Source: Paenibacillus thiaminolyticus (GTDB lineage: Bacteria; Bacillota; Bacilli; Paenibacillales; Paenibacillaceae). Taken from it: a DNA stretch of 64,000 nt. Shown here in pieces: positions 1 through 9,264 of the stretch (position 1 is the first letter of the stretch; each line of letters begins with the position of its first letter). Under the pieces are notes generated by a model. That model ran no database searches. It saw only the letters and a list, made by a program, of their open reading frames with translations, and was not told the DNA's origin. The translations under genes were made by a program, and so were the position numbers. The stretch is taken from NCBI RefSeq assembly GCF_007066085.1, contig NZ_CP041405.1, positions 5,797,501 to 5,861,500 of the forward strand. The letters are read 5' to 3'.

Positions 1-24
1 CAGACATATAAGGCAGGGACAAAC

Positions 25-315
25 ATGTTAACAGGAAAACAAAAGCGCTATTTGCGCTCGCTCGCACATCATGTGCAGCCTATTTTTCAAGTAGGCAAAG
101 GGGGAACCAATGATCAGCTTATCCGTCATATCGAGGAAGCGCTGGAGGTGCGCGAGCTGATCAAAGTATCGATCTTGAACAACTGCATGGACGATCGCTT
201 CGAGGTGGCGGACGAATTGGCAAGCCGCTCGGGCGCCGAGCTGGTCCAAGTCATCGGGAAGACGATCGTGCTCTACAAGGAATCGGCTGAACATAAGCAG
301 ATTGAACTGCCATAA
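25..315 (+). CDS. yhbY: YhbY-family RNA-binding protein (CRM domain)
   Basis: A 96-residue protein made of a single CRM (YhbY) domain, with the basic start LTGKQKRYLRSLAHH and the Q-V-G-K-G-G loop that are typical of the family. YhbY/YqeI proteins associate with pre-50S ribosomal particles. A GGCAGGGA ribosome site precedes the ATG. It is the first gene of a run with nadD, yqeK and rsfS, the same order as yqeI-nadD-yqeK-yqeL in B. subtilis. The family is certain; the exact ribosome-assembly role is taken from relatives. Confidence 0.93.
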   Translation: MLTGKQKRYLRSLAHHVQPIFQVGKGGTNDQLIRHIEEALEVRELIKVSILNNCMDDRFEVADELASRSGAELVQVIGKTIVLYKESAEHKQIELP

Positions 316-332
316 CCGGCGGAGGTGCAGAC

Positions 333-941
333 GTGAGACAAATCGGGATTATGGGCGGGACGTTCAATCCGATCCACCTGGGGCATCTGGTGGCCGCCGA
401 ATGCGCCCGCGAAGCCGCAAATCTTGATGAGGTGTGGTTCATGCCCGCTCACGTGCCGCCGCACAAGACGAATCATCCTCAGGCGGACGGCAAGCATCGC
501 CTGGAGATGACCCGGCTGGCTATCGCGGGCAACCCGTCGTTCCGGGCAAGTGATTGGGAGCTGGCCCGGGGCGGGGTGTCCTATACGTATGATACCGTCC
601 TCTCGCTGCGGGCCGTCTACCCGGATGTAAGCTGGCATTGGATTATCGGCGCCGATATGGTTGCTTACTTGCCGAAGTGGCACCGGATCGACGAATTGAT
701 GCGTCTGATCCGCTTCGTCGGACTGCACCGGCCGGGCATTCTCTGGAACGAGGAGAAGCTGCCGCAGGCATGGCAAGGCCGCATCCTGGCCGCTGACATG
801 CCCCAGATGGATATCTCTTCGACGGATATCCGGCAGAGAAGAGCGGCGGGACGCTCGATCCGCTATCTTGTTCCGGAAGCCGTCGAACATTATATGGCAA
901 GGTGGGGATTGTATGAAGCTGACGCGCCAGCAATTGATTGA
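333..941 (+). CDS. nadD: Nicotinate-nucleotide adenylyltransferase
   Basis: A 202-residue enzyme that transfers AMP from ATP to nicotinate mononucleotide, giving deamido-NAD in NAD synthesis. The nucleotidyltransferase signature GGTFNPIHLGHL is near the N-terminus and the second ATP-binding motif ISSTDIR is near the C-terminus; length is normal. The start is GTG at 333 with GGAGGTG about 6 bases upstream. It begins 17 bases after yhbY and its 3' end overlaps yqeK by 29 bases, so the genes are probably translationally coupled. Confidence 0.96.
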   Translation: MRQIGIMGGTFNPIHLGHLVAAECAREAANLDEVWFMPAHVPPHKTNHPQADGKHRLEMTRLAIAGNPSFRASDWELARGGVSYTYDTVLSLRAVYPDVSWHWIIGADMVAYLPKWHRIDELMRLIRFVGLHRPGILWNEEKLPQAWQGRILAADMPQMDISSTDIRQRRAAGRSIRYLVPEAVEHYMARWGLYEADAPAID

Positions 942-1488
942 ATCCGTCCAGGCGCAGATGCCGGCCGCGCGCTGGAAGCATACCCAGGGCGTCATGGATA
1001 CGGCCGTTATTTTGGCCCGCCGCTTCGGAGCGGATCCGGAGAAGGCGGATCTGGCGGCGATTCTTCATGATGTTGCCAAATACTGGCCAACCGACCGGAT
1101 GGAACGCGTCATTCGCGAAGAGAATTTGCCGCCTGTGCTGCTGGAATACGACAAGCAGCTGTGGCACGCGCCCGTCGGCGCGGTCGTTGCCGCACGGGAC
1201 TACGGCGTGCAGGACGAGGAGGTGCTGGATGCGATCCGGTACCATACATCGGGCCGGGCGCCGATGACATTGCTCGACAAAATTGTCTGTCTGGCGGATT
1301 ATATCGAACCCGGGCGCGATTTCCCGGGCGTGGAGCGAATCCGGGAACTGGCCGGTCAGGATGTCAATCTTGCGCTCATCGCCGGCTTCGATTCAACGAT
1401 CGGCTTTTTGCTCTCCCAGCGCCGGCGTATTTTTCCGCTAACGGTCACAGCGCGGAACCGGCTGATTGAAGAATTAGAGCAATATTAG
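913..1488 (+). CDS. yqeK: HD-domain protein YqeK (probable symmetrical Ap4A hydrolase)
   Basis: A 191-residue HD-superfamily phosphohydrolase. Metal-binding residues are visible as the H in KHTQGV, the HD pair in ILHDVAKYW and the H in WHAPVGA. YqeK proteins hydrolyse diadenosine tetraphosphate in Gram-positive bacteria; that activity is inferred from the family. The ATG at 913 is chosen because the family starts at MKLTRQQ; an in-frame start at 868 would lie deep inside nadD. The gene overlaps nadD out of frame, as in other Firmicutes. Confidence 0.9.
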   Translation: MKLTRQQLIESVQAQMPAARWKHTQGVMDTAVILARRFGADPEKADLAAILHDVAKYWPTDRMERVIREENLPPVLLEYDKQLWHAPVGAVVAARDYGVQDEEVLDAIRYHTSGRAPMTLLDKIVCLADYIEPGRDFPGVERIRELAGQDVNLALIAGFDSTIGFLLSQRRRIFPLTVTARNRLIEELEQY

Positions 1489-1575
1489 GGAAGCCTAAAC
1501 GGCATAAGGGAAACGGAGCTGCGTGCAATTCCGTTGCCGGAGTGCCAGTATATGAGGATTAATGGAGGTTACGGT

Positions 1576-1923
1576 ATGACCATTCAACCAAGAGAGCTGC
1601 TCGACATCGTCGTCGCGGCAGCGGAAGATAAAAAAGCGATGGATCTCGTCGTGCTCGATTTGCAGGGCATTTCTCTCGTCGCAGATTATTTCGTTATTTG
1701 CCACGGGAATTCCGATACCCAGGTACAGGCGATTACGAATGAGGTGCGCAAAAAGGTTCACGAGGCGGGCGTAGCGGTCCGGGGGATGGAAGGCTTGGAT
1801 TCCTCGCGCTGGGTCCTGCTCGATCTGGGCGATGTCGTTGTCCACATCTTCCATCGCGAGGAGCGCGAATACTATAATATCGAGAAGCTGTGGTCTGACG
1901 CGAAAGTTGTGGAGATGGCATGA
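1576..1923 (+). CDS. rsfS: Ribosomal silencing factor RsfS
   Basis: A 115-residue protein of the RsfS/YbeB/Iojap family, which binds L14 on the 50S subunit and blocks joining with 30S under nutrient limitation. The core is clear: LVVLDLQGISLVADYFVI, then RGMEGLDSSRWVLLDLGDVVVHIF. The start is the ATG at 1576 with AATGGAGG just upstream; an in-frame ATG at 1534 has no ribosome site and would add an atypical leader. Its last 4 bases overlap the next gene (ATGA), pointing to coupling. Confidence 0.95.
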   Translation: MTIQPRELLDIVVAAAEDKKAMDLVVLDLQGISLVADYFVICHGNSDTQVQAITNEVRKKVHEAGVAVRGMEGLDSSRWVLLDLGDVVVHIFHREEREYYNIEKLWSDAKVVEMA

Positions 1924-2876
1924 CGCTGACCGCGGGCACGATAACACGGCTGCAGGTGGCGCGGGAGGTGTCGCCTTACGGCTACTTCCTGACAGACGGG
2001 GAACAGGACGTCATTCTTCATTATTCCGAACTGACAGGTTCCGTGAAGCCAGGGGACGAGGTCGACGTCTTTCTATTCTATGATACGGAGGATCGGCTTG
2101 CATCGACGATGAAGCGGCCGTATCTCACTCTCGATCAGATTGCGCCGCTCCAGGTGGCGGACGTTCATCCGCGATATGGCTGCTTCCTGGAAATGGGCAT
2201 CGGGCGCCAGCTGTTGCTCCCGAAGGGCGAACTGCCCGATTACGAGCCGCTTCATCCCCAAGTCGGGGACACGGTCTATGTTAAGATGATCCACGACCGG
2301 GTAGGCCGGCTCGTGGCGCGGGCGGCGCTGGAACAGGACCTCGTTCCGCTGGCCTTCCATGCGCCGGATGCTTGGCGCAACACCTGGCACGAGGCCGTCG
2401 TCTACCGGGCGCTGAAGATGGGGACCTTCCTCGTGCTGGATGGCGGTCCGATCGGCTTCGGCGCCATCGGATTCCTGCACGAGTCGCTTCGGCCGCGGCC
2501 GCTCCGGCTCGGGGAGAAGGTGCGCGTGCGCGTCACTCATATTCGCGAGGACGGCCGCGTGAACGTGACGATGGCCGAACGCAAGGAGATTGGCATGGAT
2601 ATGGATGCGGATCGTCTGTTCTCGTTTCTGCGGGATCGTCCGAACGGGGCGATGCCGTATTCCGACGAGACGCCGGCTGATATTGTGAAGCAGCGGTTCG
2701 GCATGAGCAAGTCGGCATTCAAGCGTGCGGTCGGGCGGCTGATGAGAGCCGGGCTCGTCAAGCAGCAAGGAAGCTGGACGGAGCTGTCGGAGAAGGGCGC
2801 CACGATTGGCGCGGATGAGCTGCAGCAGATCCTCCAGACCGAGAAGCCGGCTCCGCCGCGGCCGAAGAAGCGCTGA
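1920..2876 (+). CDS. cvfB: S1-like RNA-binding protein (CvfB/YitL family)
   Basis: A 318-residue protein with several S1-type OB folds: residues about 1-65, 66-140 and 150-225, the last with GAIGFLHES and VTHIREDGRVNVTM. A C-terminal winged helix follows at about 235-290 (TPADIVKQRFGMSKSAFKRAVGRLM is its recognition region). This matches CvfB/YitL, a family affecting virulence-factor expression in Staphylococcus; the molecular role is not settled. It sits between rsfS and yqeM, where B. subtilis has nothing. The stop lies in a 25-26 bp repeat unit that recurs twice more downstream. Confidence 0.85.
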   Translation: MTLTAGTITRLQVAREVSPYGYFLTDGEQDVILHYSELTGSVKPGDEVDVFLFYDTEDRLASTMKRPYLTLDQIAPLQVADVHPRYGCFLEMGIGRQLLLPKGELPDYEPLHPQVGDTVYVKMIHDRVGRLVARAALEQDLVPLAFHAPDAWRNTWHEAVVYRALKMGTFLVLDGGPIGFGAIGFLHESLRPRPLRLGEKVRVRVTHIREDGRVNVTMAERKEIGMDMDADRLFSFLRDRPNGAMPYSDETPADIVKQRFGMSKSAFKRAVGRLMRAGLVKQQGSWTELSEKGATIGADELQQILQTEKPAPPRPKKR

Positions 2877-2925
2877 CACGCGGCAGGCGAAGAAGCGCTG
2901 GCAACGGCGCAGGTGAAGAAGCGCT
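2864..2925 (+). repeat. Three-copy direct repeat across the cvfB stop codon
   Basis: The 11-mer GAAGAAGCGCT occurs at 2864-2874, 2889-2899 and 2915-2925, spaced 25 and 26 bases. The first copy encodes the last residues of the cvfB protein; the other two fill the gap before the methyltransferase gene. It looks like local duplication of the gene's 3' end. Confidence 0.75.
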
Positions 2926-2962
2926 AACCATGCCGCAGCGCGAGGGAAGGACGGAGAGGCTG

Positions 2963-3724
2963 ATGGAATCTTATGGCCGCTTTGCCGCGGTCTATGACCG
3001 CTTGATGGAAGATATGCCTTATGACGCCTGGGTGGAATTCGCCGAGCAGGCATGGAGACGCTATATGCCGTCGAAGCCGGAGCGGATCGTCGACCTGGGC
3101 TGCGGAACGGGCAATATTACGCTTCCGCTCGCCGTCAGAGGATATGCGCTGACCGGCATCGACCTGTCAGAGACGATGCTGGCCGTCGCCGAGCAGAAGG
3201 CCGCCTCCGCGCCCGCGAAGTCGGGCAGCATCCGTTGGCTGTGCCAGGATATGCGGGAATGGAATGGCGGCGAGCCGGCTGACGCAGTCGTGTCGTTCTG
3301 CGATTGCCTGAATTACATTACCGAAGAGGCGGATGTGAAGCGGGTGTTCGCCGCCACGTTCCGGCAGCTGCGCGCCGGCGGCGTCTTCTTGTTCGATGTG
3401 CATCATAGGCGCCAGTTCGAGTCGTACGCAGACACGCAGCCTTTTGCGTATGACGACGACGACCTGGCATACATTTGGTTCTGCGATTATGATGAGGAGA
3501 GACGGGAGATCGAGCATCAGCTGACTTTTTTCATCCGGCAAGAGGCAGGAGCCCTGTTCGAACGGATCGACGAAGCCCATGTTCAGCGCGCCTATGAGAC
3601 GGAAGCGATGGCGTCCTGGCTGCGCGAGGCCGGATTTGCCCGAGTGGAGATGTACGCTGACTTCGGATGGTCTCCGCCGGACGGCCAGTCCGCGCGCATT
3701 TTCTATGCGGCATTGAAGGAATAG
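2963..3724 (+). CDS. yqeM: Class I SAM-dependent methyltransferase (YqeM-like)
   Basis: A 253-residue Rossmann-fold methyltransferase. It has the SAM-binding motif I (IVDLGCGTGNIT), the acidic end of strand 2 (TGIDLSETM) and motif IV (DAVVSFCDCLNYI). Position and length match B. subtilis YqeM, downstream of rsfS and upstream of the com genes; the substrate is unknown. The ATG at 2963 follows a GGAGAGG stretch and gives the usual family start (MESYGRFA.VYD). An in-frame ATG at 2930 is possible but poorly supported. Confidence 0.85.
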   Translation: MESYGRFAAVYDRLMEDMPYDAWVEFAEQAWRRYMPSKPERIVDLGCGTGNITLPLAVRGYALTGIDLSETMLAVAEQKAASAPAKSGSIRWLCQDMREWNGGEPADAVVSFCDCLNYITEEADVKRVFAATFRQLRAGGVFLFDVHHRRQFESYADTQPFAYDDDDLAYIWFCDYDEERREIEHQLTFFIRQEAGALFERIDEAHVQRAYETEAMASWLREAGFARVEMYADFGWSPPDGQSARIFYAALKE

Positions 3725-3756
3725 CCGGCCGTGAAGCAGCGGCTAGGCGACAATCG

Positions 3757-3785
3757 TTGACAATATCCTTACTTTTCATTATGAT
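3757..3785 (+). promoter_or_regulatory. Sigma-A promoter of the leuS T-box leader
   Basis: TTGACA (3757-3762) and TATGAT (3780-3785) are separated by exactly 17 bases. The promoter lies 31 bases after the methyltransferase gene and just before the T-box leader, so leuS forms its own transcription unit. Confidence 0.88.
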
Positions 3786-3829
3786 ATAACTACTTGCGTA
3801 AGCTGGGTAAGGTTATGCATAATTGAAGA

Positions 3830-4092
3830 AGTGCAATAAGACTGTGATGAGGATTAGTAGCTTGATGCGCGCATCGCACAGAGAGCCGGCGGTTGGTGGA
3901 AGCCGGTGATGGGCAGGAGCGAACTCGCCTCGGAGTCTCACAGCCGATCGGCAGGGAGGCTGTGACGATTCACCGGCGTTAACGGTGCAGAGGGAGTGGA
4001 AGGCAAAGCATGCCTTTCGCTAACTAGGGTGGTACCACGGGAATTGAACCTCTCGTCCCTAGCGTTTTTCGCTAAGGGCGAGAGGTTTTTTG
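3830..4092 (+). promoter_or_regulatory. T-box riboswitch, leucine specific
   Basis: This leader has a long stem I region (about 3838-3955). The conserved T-box sequence runs from 4026 to 4043 (AGGGTGGTACCACGGGAA), and its TGGT bulge at 4030-4033 pairs with the acceptor end of uncharged tRNA. An intrinsic terminator follows. The likely specifier codon is CTC at 3924-3926 (context GAACTCGCC), which agrees with leuS downstream. Uncharged tRNA-Leu should stabilise the antiterminator and allow leuS transcription. The specifier was located by eye. Confidence 0.93.
4049..4092 (+). terminator. Regulated terminator of the leuS T-box
   Basis: CCTCTCG..CCCTAGCG pairs with CGCTAAGGG..CGAGAGG around a TTTTT loop, followed by six T. 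The 5' part of the stem adjoins the T-box sequence, as expected for mutually exclusive terminator and antiterminator forms. Confidence 0.92.
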
Positions 4093-4351
4093 CTGTATCG
4101 GAATAGATAAGCGGCGGGCACGCGTGACGTTTCGGTTGCAGCACCATGAACCTGGCCCGGTACCGGGCCGTGTCCCGCGGATACGGAACGGAAGCGGGAG
4201 GTTCCCGCACGAATCGGGCGGACTGGTGCCTGATTCCTTGAGAGGGCAGGAAGGGCCCGTCTCTTGCGGGTTCAAGCAGGATGATATTCGCATAAGGTGC
4301 GGGGCGGGCTGCGCGCGCAGCCTTCACCGGGCACGGCAAGGAGGATAACGG

Positions 4352-6793
4352 ATGAGTCAAGAAGTCAATCAGCCGCATGGCTATCAACCGCAAATTTTGG
4401 AGAAAAAGTGGCAGCAGTACTGGGAGGAGCGCAAGACATTCGCTACGGAGGAGAACTCCAGCAAGCCGAAGTTCTACGCGCTCGACATGTTCCCGTATCC
4501 TTCAGGTGCAGGGCTGCACGTCGGCCACCCGGAAGGATATACAGCGACCGACATCATTTCCCGATTCAAGCGCATGAAGGGGTACAATGTGCTTCATCCG
4601 ATGGGTTGGGATGCGTTCGGCCTTCCGGCCGAGCAGCACGCGCTCGACACGGGCGAGCATCCGCGCGACATTACGGTGAAGAATATCAACAATTTCCGCC
4701 GCCAGATTAAGTCGCTCGGCTTCTCTTATGATTGGGACAGGGAGATCAGTACGACCGATCCCGACTATTACAAATGGACTCAGTGGATCTTCATCCAGCT
4801 CTACAAGCGCGGACTCGCGTATGAAGCGGAGATTCCGGTGAACTGGTGCCCGGCGCTCGGAACCGTGCTGGCCAACGAGGAAGTGATCGACGGCAAGTCG
4901 GAACGCGGCGGCCATCCGGTCATCCGCAAGCCGATGCGGCAATGGGTGCTGAAGATTACCGAGTATGCGGAGCGGCTGCTCGAAGATCTGGATGAGCTGG
5001 ATTGGCCGGAGAGCCTGAAGGATATGCAGCGCAATTGGATCGGACGCTCCGAAGGGGCAGAGGTCCGCTTCGCGATCGACGGACGTGAGGACTACATCAC
5101 CGTGTTCACGACGCGGCCGGACACGCTGTTCGGTGCGACATACTGCGTATTGGCGCCGGAGCATGAGCTGGTTGGCCGGATCACGACTTCCGGGCAGCAA
5201 GCGGCGGTTCAAGCTTACCAGGAGCAGGCTGCGCGCAAGAGCGACCTGGAGCGGACCGATCTCGCGAAGGATAAGACAGGAGTGTTCACCGGCGCGTATG
5301 CGATCAACCCGGTGAACGGAGCGAAGCTTCCGATCTGGATTGCCGACTATGTGCTGGCCGGTTATGGAACCGGGGCCATCATGGCCGTTCCGGGCCATGA
5401 CCAGCGGGACTGGGAATTCGCGAAGCAATTCGAGCTGCCGATCGTGGAAGTCGTCTCCGGAGGAGATGTGGCGAAGGAAGCGTTCAGCGGCGACGGGCCG
5501 CACGTGAACTCGGACTTCCTGAACGGGCTAGGGACTGCCCAGGCGATTGCCCGCATGAATGAGTGGCTGACTGCGGAAGGCGTCGGCCAGCCTAAGGTTA
5601 CGTACCGTCTGCGCGATTGGCTGTTCAGCCGCCAGCGGTATTGGGGAGAGCCGATTCCGATTCTTCATCTGGAAGACGGCACGATGAAGCCGGTTCCGGA
5701 GTCGGAGCTGCCGCTGATGCTGCCGGATGTCGATCACATTCAGCCTTCGGGTACCGGAGAATCGCCGCTCGCGAACGTCACGGAGTGGGTGAATACAGTT
5801 GATCCGGAGACCGGGATGCGTGCGCGCCGCGAGACGAACACGATGCCGCAGTGGGCCGGAAGCTGCTGGTACTATCTGCGCTTCATCGATCCGAAGAACG
5901 GAGACGCACTGTGCTCCAAGGAGAAGCAGGCGGAATGGCTGCCGGTCGATCTGTATATCGGCGGGGTTGAACATGCGGTCCTTCACTTGCTGTATGCCCG
6001 CTTCTGGCATAAGGTGCTCTACGATATCGGCGTCGTCGAGACGAAGGAGCCGTTCCAGAAGCTGGTCAACCAAGGGATGATTCTTGGCACGAACGGCGAG
6101 AAAATGTCCAAATCCCGCGGCAATGTCATCAATCCGGATGACATCGTGAACGAATTCGGTGCGGATACGCTGCGGATGTATGAAATGTTCATGGGGCCGC
6201 TCGAGATTACGAAGCCATGGAACGAGAAGGGCGTCGAAGGCATGTTCCGCTTCTTGAACCGGATCTGGCGCCTGTTCATTACGGAGGACGGCCAGCTGAA
6301 CAGCAAGATTACGGACGGGACTGGAGAAGACAGCTTCATCCGCACCTGGCACAAGACCGTGAAGAAAGTGACCGAGGATATGGAGGCGATGCGCTTCAAT
6401 ACGGCCATCAGCCAGTTGATGATCTTCATTAATGACGCGTACAAGGCCGAGACGCTGCCGCGCCAGGCGATGGAGAACTTCGTGCAGCTGCTGTCGCCGC
6501 TCGCTCCTCATATCGCCGAGGAATTGTGGCAGCGCTTGGGGCATAGCGGATCCATCACGTATGTATCGTGGCCATCGTATGACGAAGCATTGACGGTTGA
6601 CGCCGAAGTAGAGATCGTCATTCAAGTGAACGGCAAGATAGCGGATCGGATTCGAATTGCTGCCGATGCGGACGAAGCGGCCATGCAGGAAAAAGCGATG
6701 TCTCTGCCGAACGTTCAGGACGCCATTTCTGGCAAGACCGTCCGTAAAGTCATCGCTGTCAAAGGCCGGCTCGTCAATATTGTTGTCGGTTAG
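4352..6793 (+). CDS. leuS: Leucyl-tRNA synthetase
   Basis: An 813-residue class Ia synthetase that charges tRNA-Leu. The HIGH-type motif is in [13 protein letters not shown] near residue 50 and KMSKS is in [10 protein letters not shown] near residue 585. Between them is the CP1 editing domain ([12 protein letters not shown] and [15 protein letters not shown]), and the tRNA-binding C-terminal domain is complete. The start is ATG with AAGGAGG 9 bases upstream. Roughly 250 bases between the T-box terminator and the start carry no visible gene. Expression is expected to follow tRNA-Leu charging through the leader. Confidence 0.98.
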   Translation: MSQEVNQPHGYQPQILEKKWQQYWEERKTFATEENSSKPKFYALDMFPYPSGAGLHVGHPEGYTATDIISRFKRMKGYNVLHPMGWDAFGLPAEQHALDTGEHPRDITVKNINNFRRQIKSLGFSYDWDREISTTDPDYYKWTQWIFIQLYKRGLAYEAEIPVNWCPALGTVLANEEVIDGKSERGGHPVIRKPMRQWVLKITEYAERLLEDLDELDWPESLKDMQRNWIGRSEGAEVRFAIDGREDYITVFTTRPDTLFGATYCVLAPEHELVGRITTSGQQAAVQAYQEQAARKSDLERTDLAKDKTGVFTGAYAINPVNGAKLPIWIADYVLAGYGTGAIMAVPGHDQRDWEFAKQFELPIVEVVSGGDVAKEAFSGDGPHVNSDFLNGLGTAQAIARMNEWLTAEGVGQPKVTYRLRDWLFSRQRYWGEPIPILHLEDGTMKPVPESELPLMLPDVDHIQPSGTGESPLANVTEWVNTVDPETGMRARRETNTMPQWAGSCWYYLRFIDPKNGDALCSKEKQAEWLPVDLYIGGVEHAVLHLLYARFWHKVLYDIGVVETKEPFQKLVNQGMILGTNGEKMSKSRGNVINPDDIVNEFGADTLRMYEMFMGPLEITKPWNEKGVEGMFRFLNRIWRLFITEDGQLNSKITDGTGEDSFIRTWHKTVKKVTEDMEAMRFNTAISQLMIFINDAYKAETLPRQAMENFVQLLSPLAPHIAEELWQRLGHSGSITYVSWPSYDEALTVDAEVEIVIQVNGKIADRIRIAADADEAAMQEKAMSLPNVQDAISGKTVRKVIAVKGRLVNIVVG

Positions 6794-6797
6794 CCTC

Positions 6798-7619
6798 CTA
6801 CCCGGCGAACTGGGACTGAACCTTTTCCAGATCCTCTTCATATTTCGCGTGGGTAACCTGAATGAGCTGGTGGAACATATCTGCCAGCTCTTCATTCATT
6901 AGCCGAAGCGCCTCGGCGGTGATCCCGCCGGGGACAGCTACGCGCTGCTGCAGCTGTTCCGGAGTAAAGCCTCCTTCCGTCAGGAGCTTGCCGGTGCCCA
7001 GCAGCATCTCGCTGGCGAGGCGCGACGCTTCGTCCCGGCCGATTCCGGTCGCTTCCGCGGCGGCATCAATCCACCGCTGCAGGAAGAAGGCGATGAACGC
7101 CGGACCGCAGCTGGACAAGTCGGAAGAGATGCGGGTGTATTTCTCATCAATGCGCAGCGGTTGGCTGATTGACGACATCAGCCTCTCCAGGAGCTCCCGA
7201 TCCTCCCTCTGAATCCGGCTGCCGTACATACAGAGCGAAGCGCCGCTTCGGACGTAGCTCGTGATGCTCGGGATAATTTTCGCCACCTTGCAGGGCAGCT
7301 TCCGCTCCAGGTGCTCCAGCAGCACCGGGCTCGTAATCGACACCAGGATGAGATCCGGGTGCGCCGCATGCTGAATCTCCTCCAGGACCGTCTTGAATTC
7401 CAGCGGCTTGACACACAGAAAGACAATGTCGCTCAGCCGGACCGTCTCCGCATTGCTTGGCGAGACTTGAAGCCCGGGGTGTTGAGAAGCCAGGAACTGT
7501 ACTTTATCCCTCGTACGGTTGCTCGCGATGACCTGCTCCGGTGACACAGCGCCGGATTGAATCAATGCATCGATCAGCGTTGTCCCCATACTTCCCGTAC
7601 CGATAAATCCGACCTTCAC
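6798..7619 (-). CDS. comER: ComER, pyrroline-5-carboxylate reductase-like protein
   Basis: A 273-residue NAD(P)-binding protein of the P5C reductase family. It has the N-terminal dinucleotide motif VGFIGTGSMGTTL, SCGPAFIAFF, and the C-terminal P5CR signature (VAVPGGITAEAL). It lies divergent from comEA, exactly like comER in B. subtilis, whose role in competence or sporulation signalling is not resolved. The GTG at 7619 is chosen because AGGAGGG lies 7 bases upstream; an ATG at 7643 would put this site inside the gene. Its 3' end converges on leuS with a 4-base gap. Confidence 0.88.
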   Translation of the reverse strand: MKVGFIGTGSMGTTLIDALIQSGAVSPEQVIASNRTRDKVQFLASQHPGLQVSPSNAETVRLSDIVFLCVKPLEFKTVLEEIQHAAHPDLILVSITSPVLLEHLERKLPCKVAKIIPSITSYVRSGASLCMYGSRIQREDRELLERLMSSISQPLRIDEKYTRISSDLSSCGPAFIAFFLQRWIDAAAEATGIGRDEASRLASEMLLGTGKLLTEGGFTPEQLQQRVAVPGGITAEALRLMNEELADMFHQLIQVTHAKYEEDLEKVQSQFAG

Positions 7620-7757
7620 GGATGTTCCCTCCTCTGTTTGCACATTTGCATACCCTGACGCAGAACGCCCAATATATACGAATGGCTATACTATGTTTAT
7701 TACCTATATGTAAGACGGGTTGGCCAATATACGTGTTCTATCGAAAGGAGCATATGG

Positions 7758-8408
7758 ATGAAGAAGAGCCGTCATGTGTTATCCTTGCGCGCTTGGATTG
7801 GTTTGACGGGCATGGCCATTGCCGGGCTTGCCATCTTCATGGGCTTATGGCTGAAGCCGCAATGGGAGGAAGCCGCGGGCGGATGGACGCCGCTCAATGA
7901 CGCGATTGCCGGCCGGCTCGCGGCTGGAGAAGAGGGCCGGGACATGGGGGAACGAAGCGGAAGCCCGAATCCGGCGTCCGCTTCGACCTTCCCGGCCACG
8001 AAGTCCGGGAGAGAGGCAGGTCCCGATCTGGCCTCGAGTGCAGGTCAGAGTGTCAATCATGCCTCAGGAGACCCAAATCAGCTGCTAACGATGCAGCCGG
8101 ATAAGAAGCGGCCAGAGCCCGGTTCGGGCGAACAAGGGAGCGATGCTCCCGCCTCGGCTGAAGCTTCTGCCGCGGGGCCATCGGCGGGCGCGAAGGCAAA
8201 GGACGCCGCCAGCGGGCGCATCAATATTAATGAGGCGGATGCAGAAGCTCTAATGAAGCTTCCGGGCATCGGGCCGAGCAAATCGCAAGCCATCGTGACA
8301 TATCGGGAGAGTCACGGCCCGTTCCAGCGGCTGGAGGATCTGAAGAAGGTCAAAGGGATTGGCCCTGCCATCTTCGCCAAGCTACGCGATCAGGCCTCGA
8401 TTAAGTAG
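7758..8408 (+). CDS. comEA: Competence DNA-binding protein ComEA, variant lacking SLBB
   Basis: A 216-residue membrane-anchored DNA receptor for transformation. One transmembrane segment lies at about residues 10-32. A long Ala/Ser/Pro/Gly-rich linker (about 45-150) follows, then a C-terminal double helix-hairpin-helix domain (INEADAEALMKLPGIGPSKSQAIV and LKKVKGIGPAIFAKL). B. subtilis ComEA carries an SLBB domain between the membrane and the HhH part; here only low-complexity sequence is seen. AAAGGAG precedes the ATG. It is first in the comEA-comEB-comEC run. Confidence 0.9.
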   Translation: MKKSRHVLSLRAWIGLTGMAIAGLAIFMGLWLKPQWEEAAGGWTPLNDAIAGRLAAGEEGRDMGERSGSPNPASASTFPATKSGREAGPDLASSAGQSVNHASGDPNQLLTMQPDKKRPEPGSGEQGSDAPASAEASAAGPSAGAKAKDAASGRININEADAEALMKLPGIGPSKSQAIVTYRESHGPFQRLEDLKKVKGIGPAIFAKLRDQASIK

Positions 8409-8521
8409 CGGGACGAACATCCGGTGAGGGATCTGGTTGCGCAGCGAAGGTATCGTGCTTAGAATGAAGGTAGAACGATGGCAGCGGTCATCAGCCTACT
8501 ACAGACAGGAGAATGAATCGG

Positions 8522-9040
8522 ATGACAACAAGTGTACGCAAAGATTGGGACACCTACTTCATGGATATCGCCTATATGGTGTCTACACGTTCACGCTGTC
8601 CTAGGCGGCATGTCGGCGCTGTGCTGGTGCAGGGCAAGAAGCTTCTCGGAACGGCCTATAACGGAGCGCCGATGGGCGTGCCGGATTGCAGCGAAGCCGG
8701 ATGCATGATTGTGGAGCAGTATGAGAAGATCGTCGCTGACGGCGAGGAGCAGATGGTGAAGAAGGAACGGTGCATCCGTACCATTCATGCAGAGCAGAAT
8801 CTGCTGCTGTTCACGGATCGGATCGACAGAGAGGGCTCTACGGTGTACGTAACGGACGAGCCGTGCTGGACCTGCGCCAATATGCTGGCGAACAGCGGCG
8901 TGACGGAGATCGTCTACCACCGCCCTTATCCGAAGGATAGCGAGAAGGTAGCGGCGATGATGAAGCAGAAGGGAATTGCGTTCCGGACGCTGGCCTCCTA
9001 TCAGCCGCCGCAGGAAACGATAATGGATACGACAAATTAA
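8522..9040 (+). CDS. comEB: ComEB, dCMP deaminase family protein
   Basis: A 172-residue zinc deaminase that by homology converts dCMP to dUMP. The zinc and catalytic residues are in TIHAEQN (HAE) and DEPCWTCANML (PCxxC). The ATG at 8522 is preferred because AGGAG (8507-8511) is 10 bases upstream; the in-frame ATG at 8513 is too close to it. ComEB is encoded in the comE operon of Bacillus, where it was linked to polar localisation of the uptake machinery but is not itself needed for DNA uptake. Confidence 0.92.
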   Translation: MTTSVRKDWDTYFMDIAYMVSTRSRCPRRHVGAVLVQGKKLLGTAYNGAPMGVPDCSEAGCMIVEQYEKIVADGEEQMVKKERCIRTIHAEQNLLLFTDRIDREGSTVYVTDEPCWTCANMLANSGVTEIVYHRPYPKDSEKVAAMMKQKGIAFRTLASYQPPQETIMDTTN

Positions 9041-9053
9041 TGATGTGGGGAAG

Positions 9054-9122
9054 AACCTCCATGCCGGAATTCCGGGTACGCCATGAACAATGGGCCGCGG
9101 AACGATGGCGTGGAGGTTTTTT
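9054..9122 (+). terminator. Probable terminator between comEB and comEC
   Basis: AACCTCCATGCC (9054-9065) pairs with GGCGTGGAGGTT (9107-9118), ending in a run of T (9117-9122). The loop is about 41 bases and holds a smaller palindrome (CCGGAATTCCGG). It could be a weak terminator that lowers comEC relative to comEB. Confidence 0.55.
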
Positions 9123-9264
9123 GCGTTCGGCGAACCTTGACTGGGGGCTTCCTGAATAGCCTTACAAGCCGAGCCAACAACAATGAAATCCAAACACCAT
9201 GTCACACCAAACCATGCCAAGAACCATGTCACACCAAACAAAAACCCAGGAGGTGAGCGTAACA

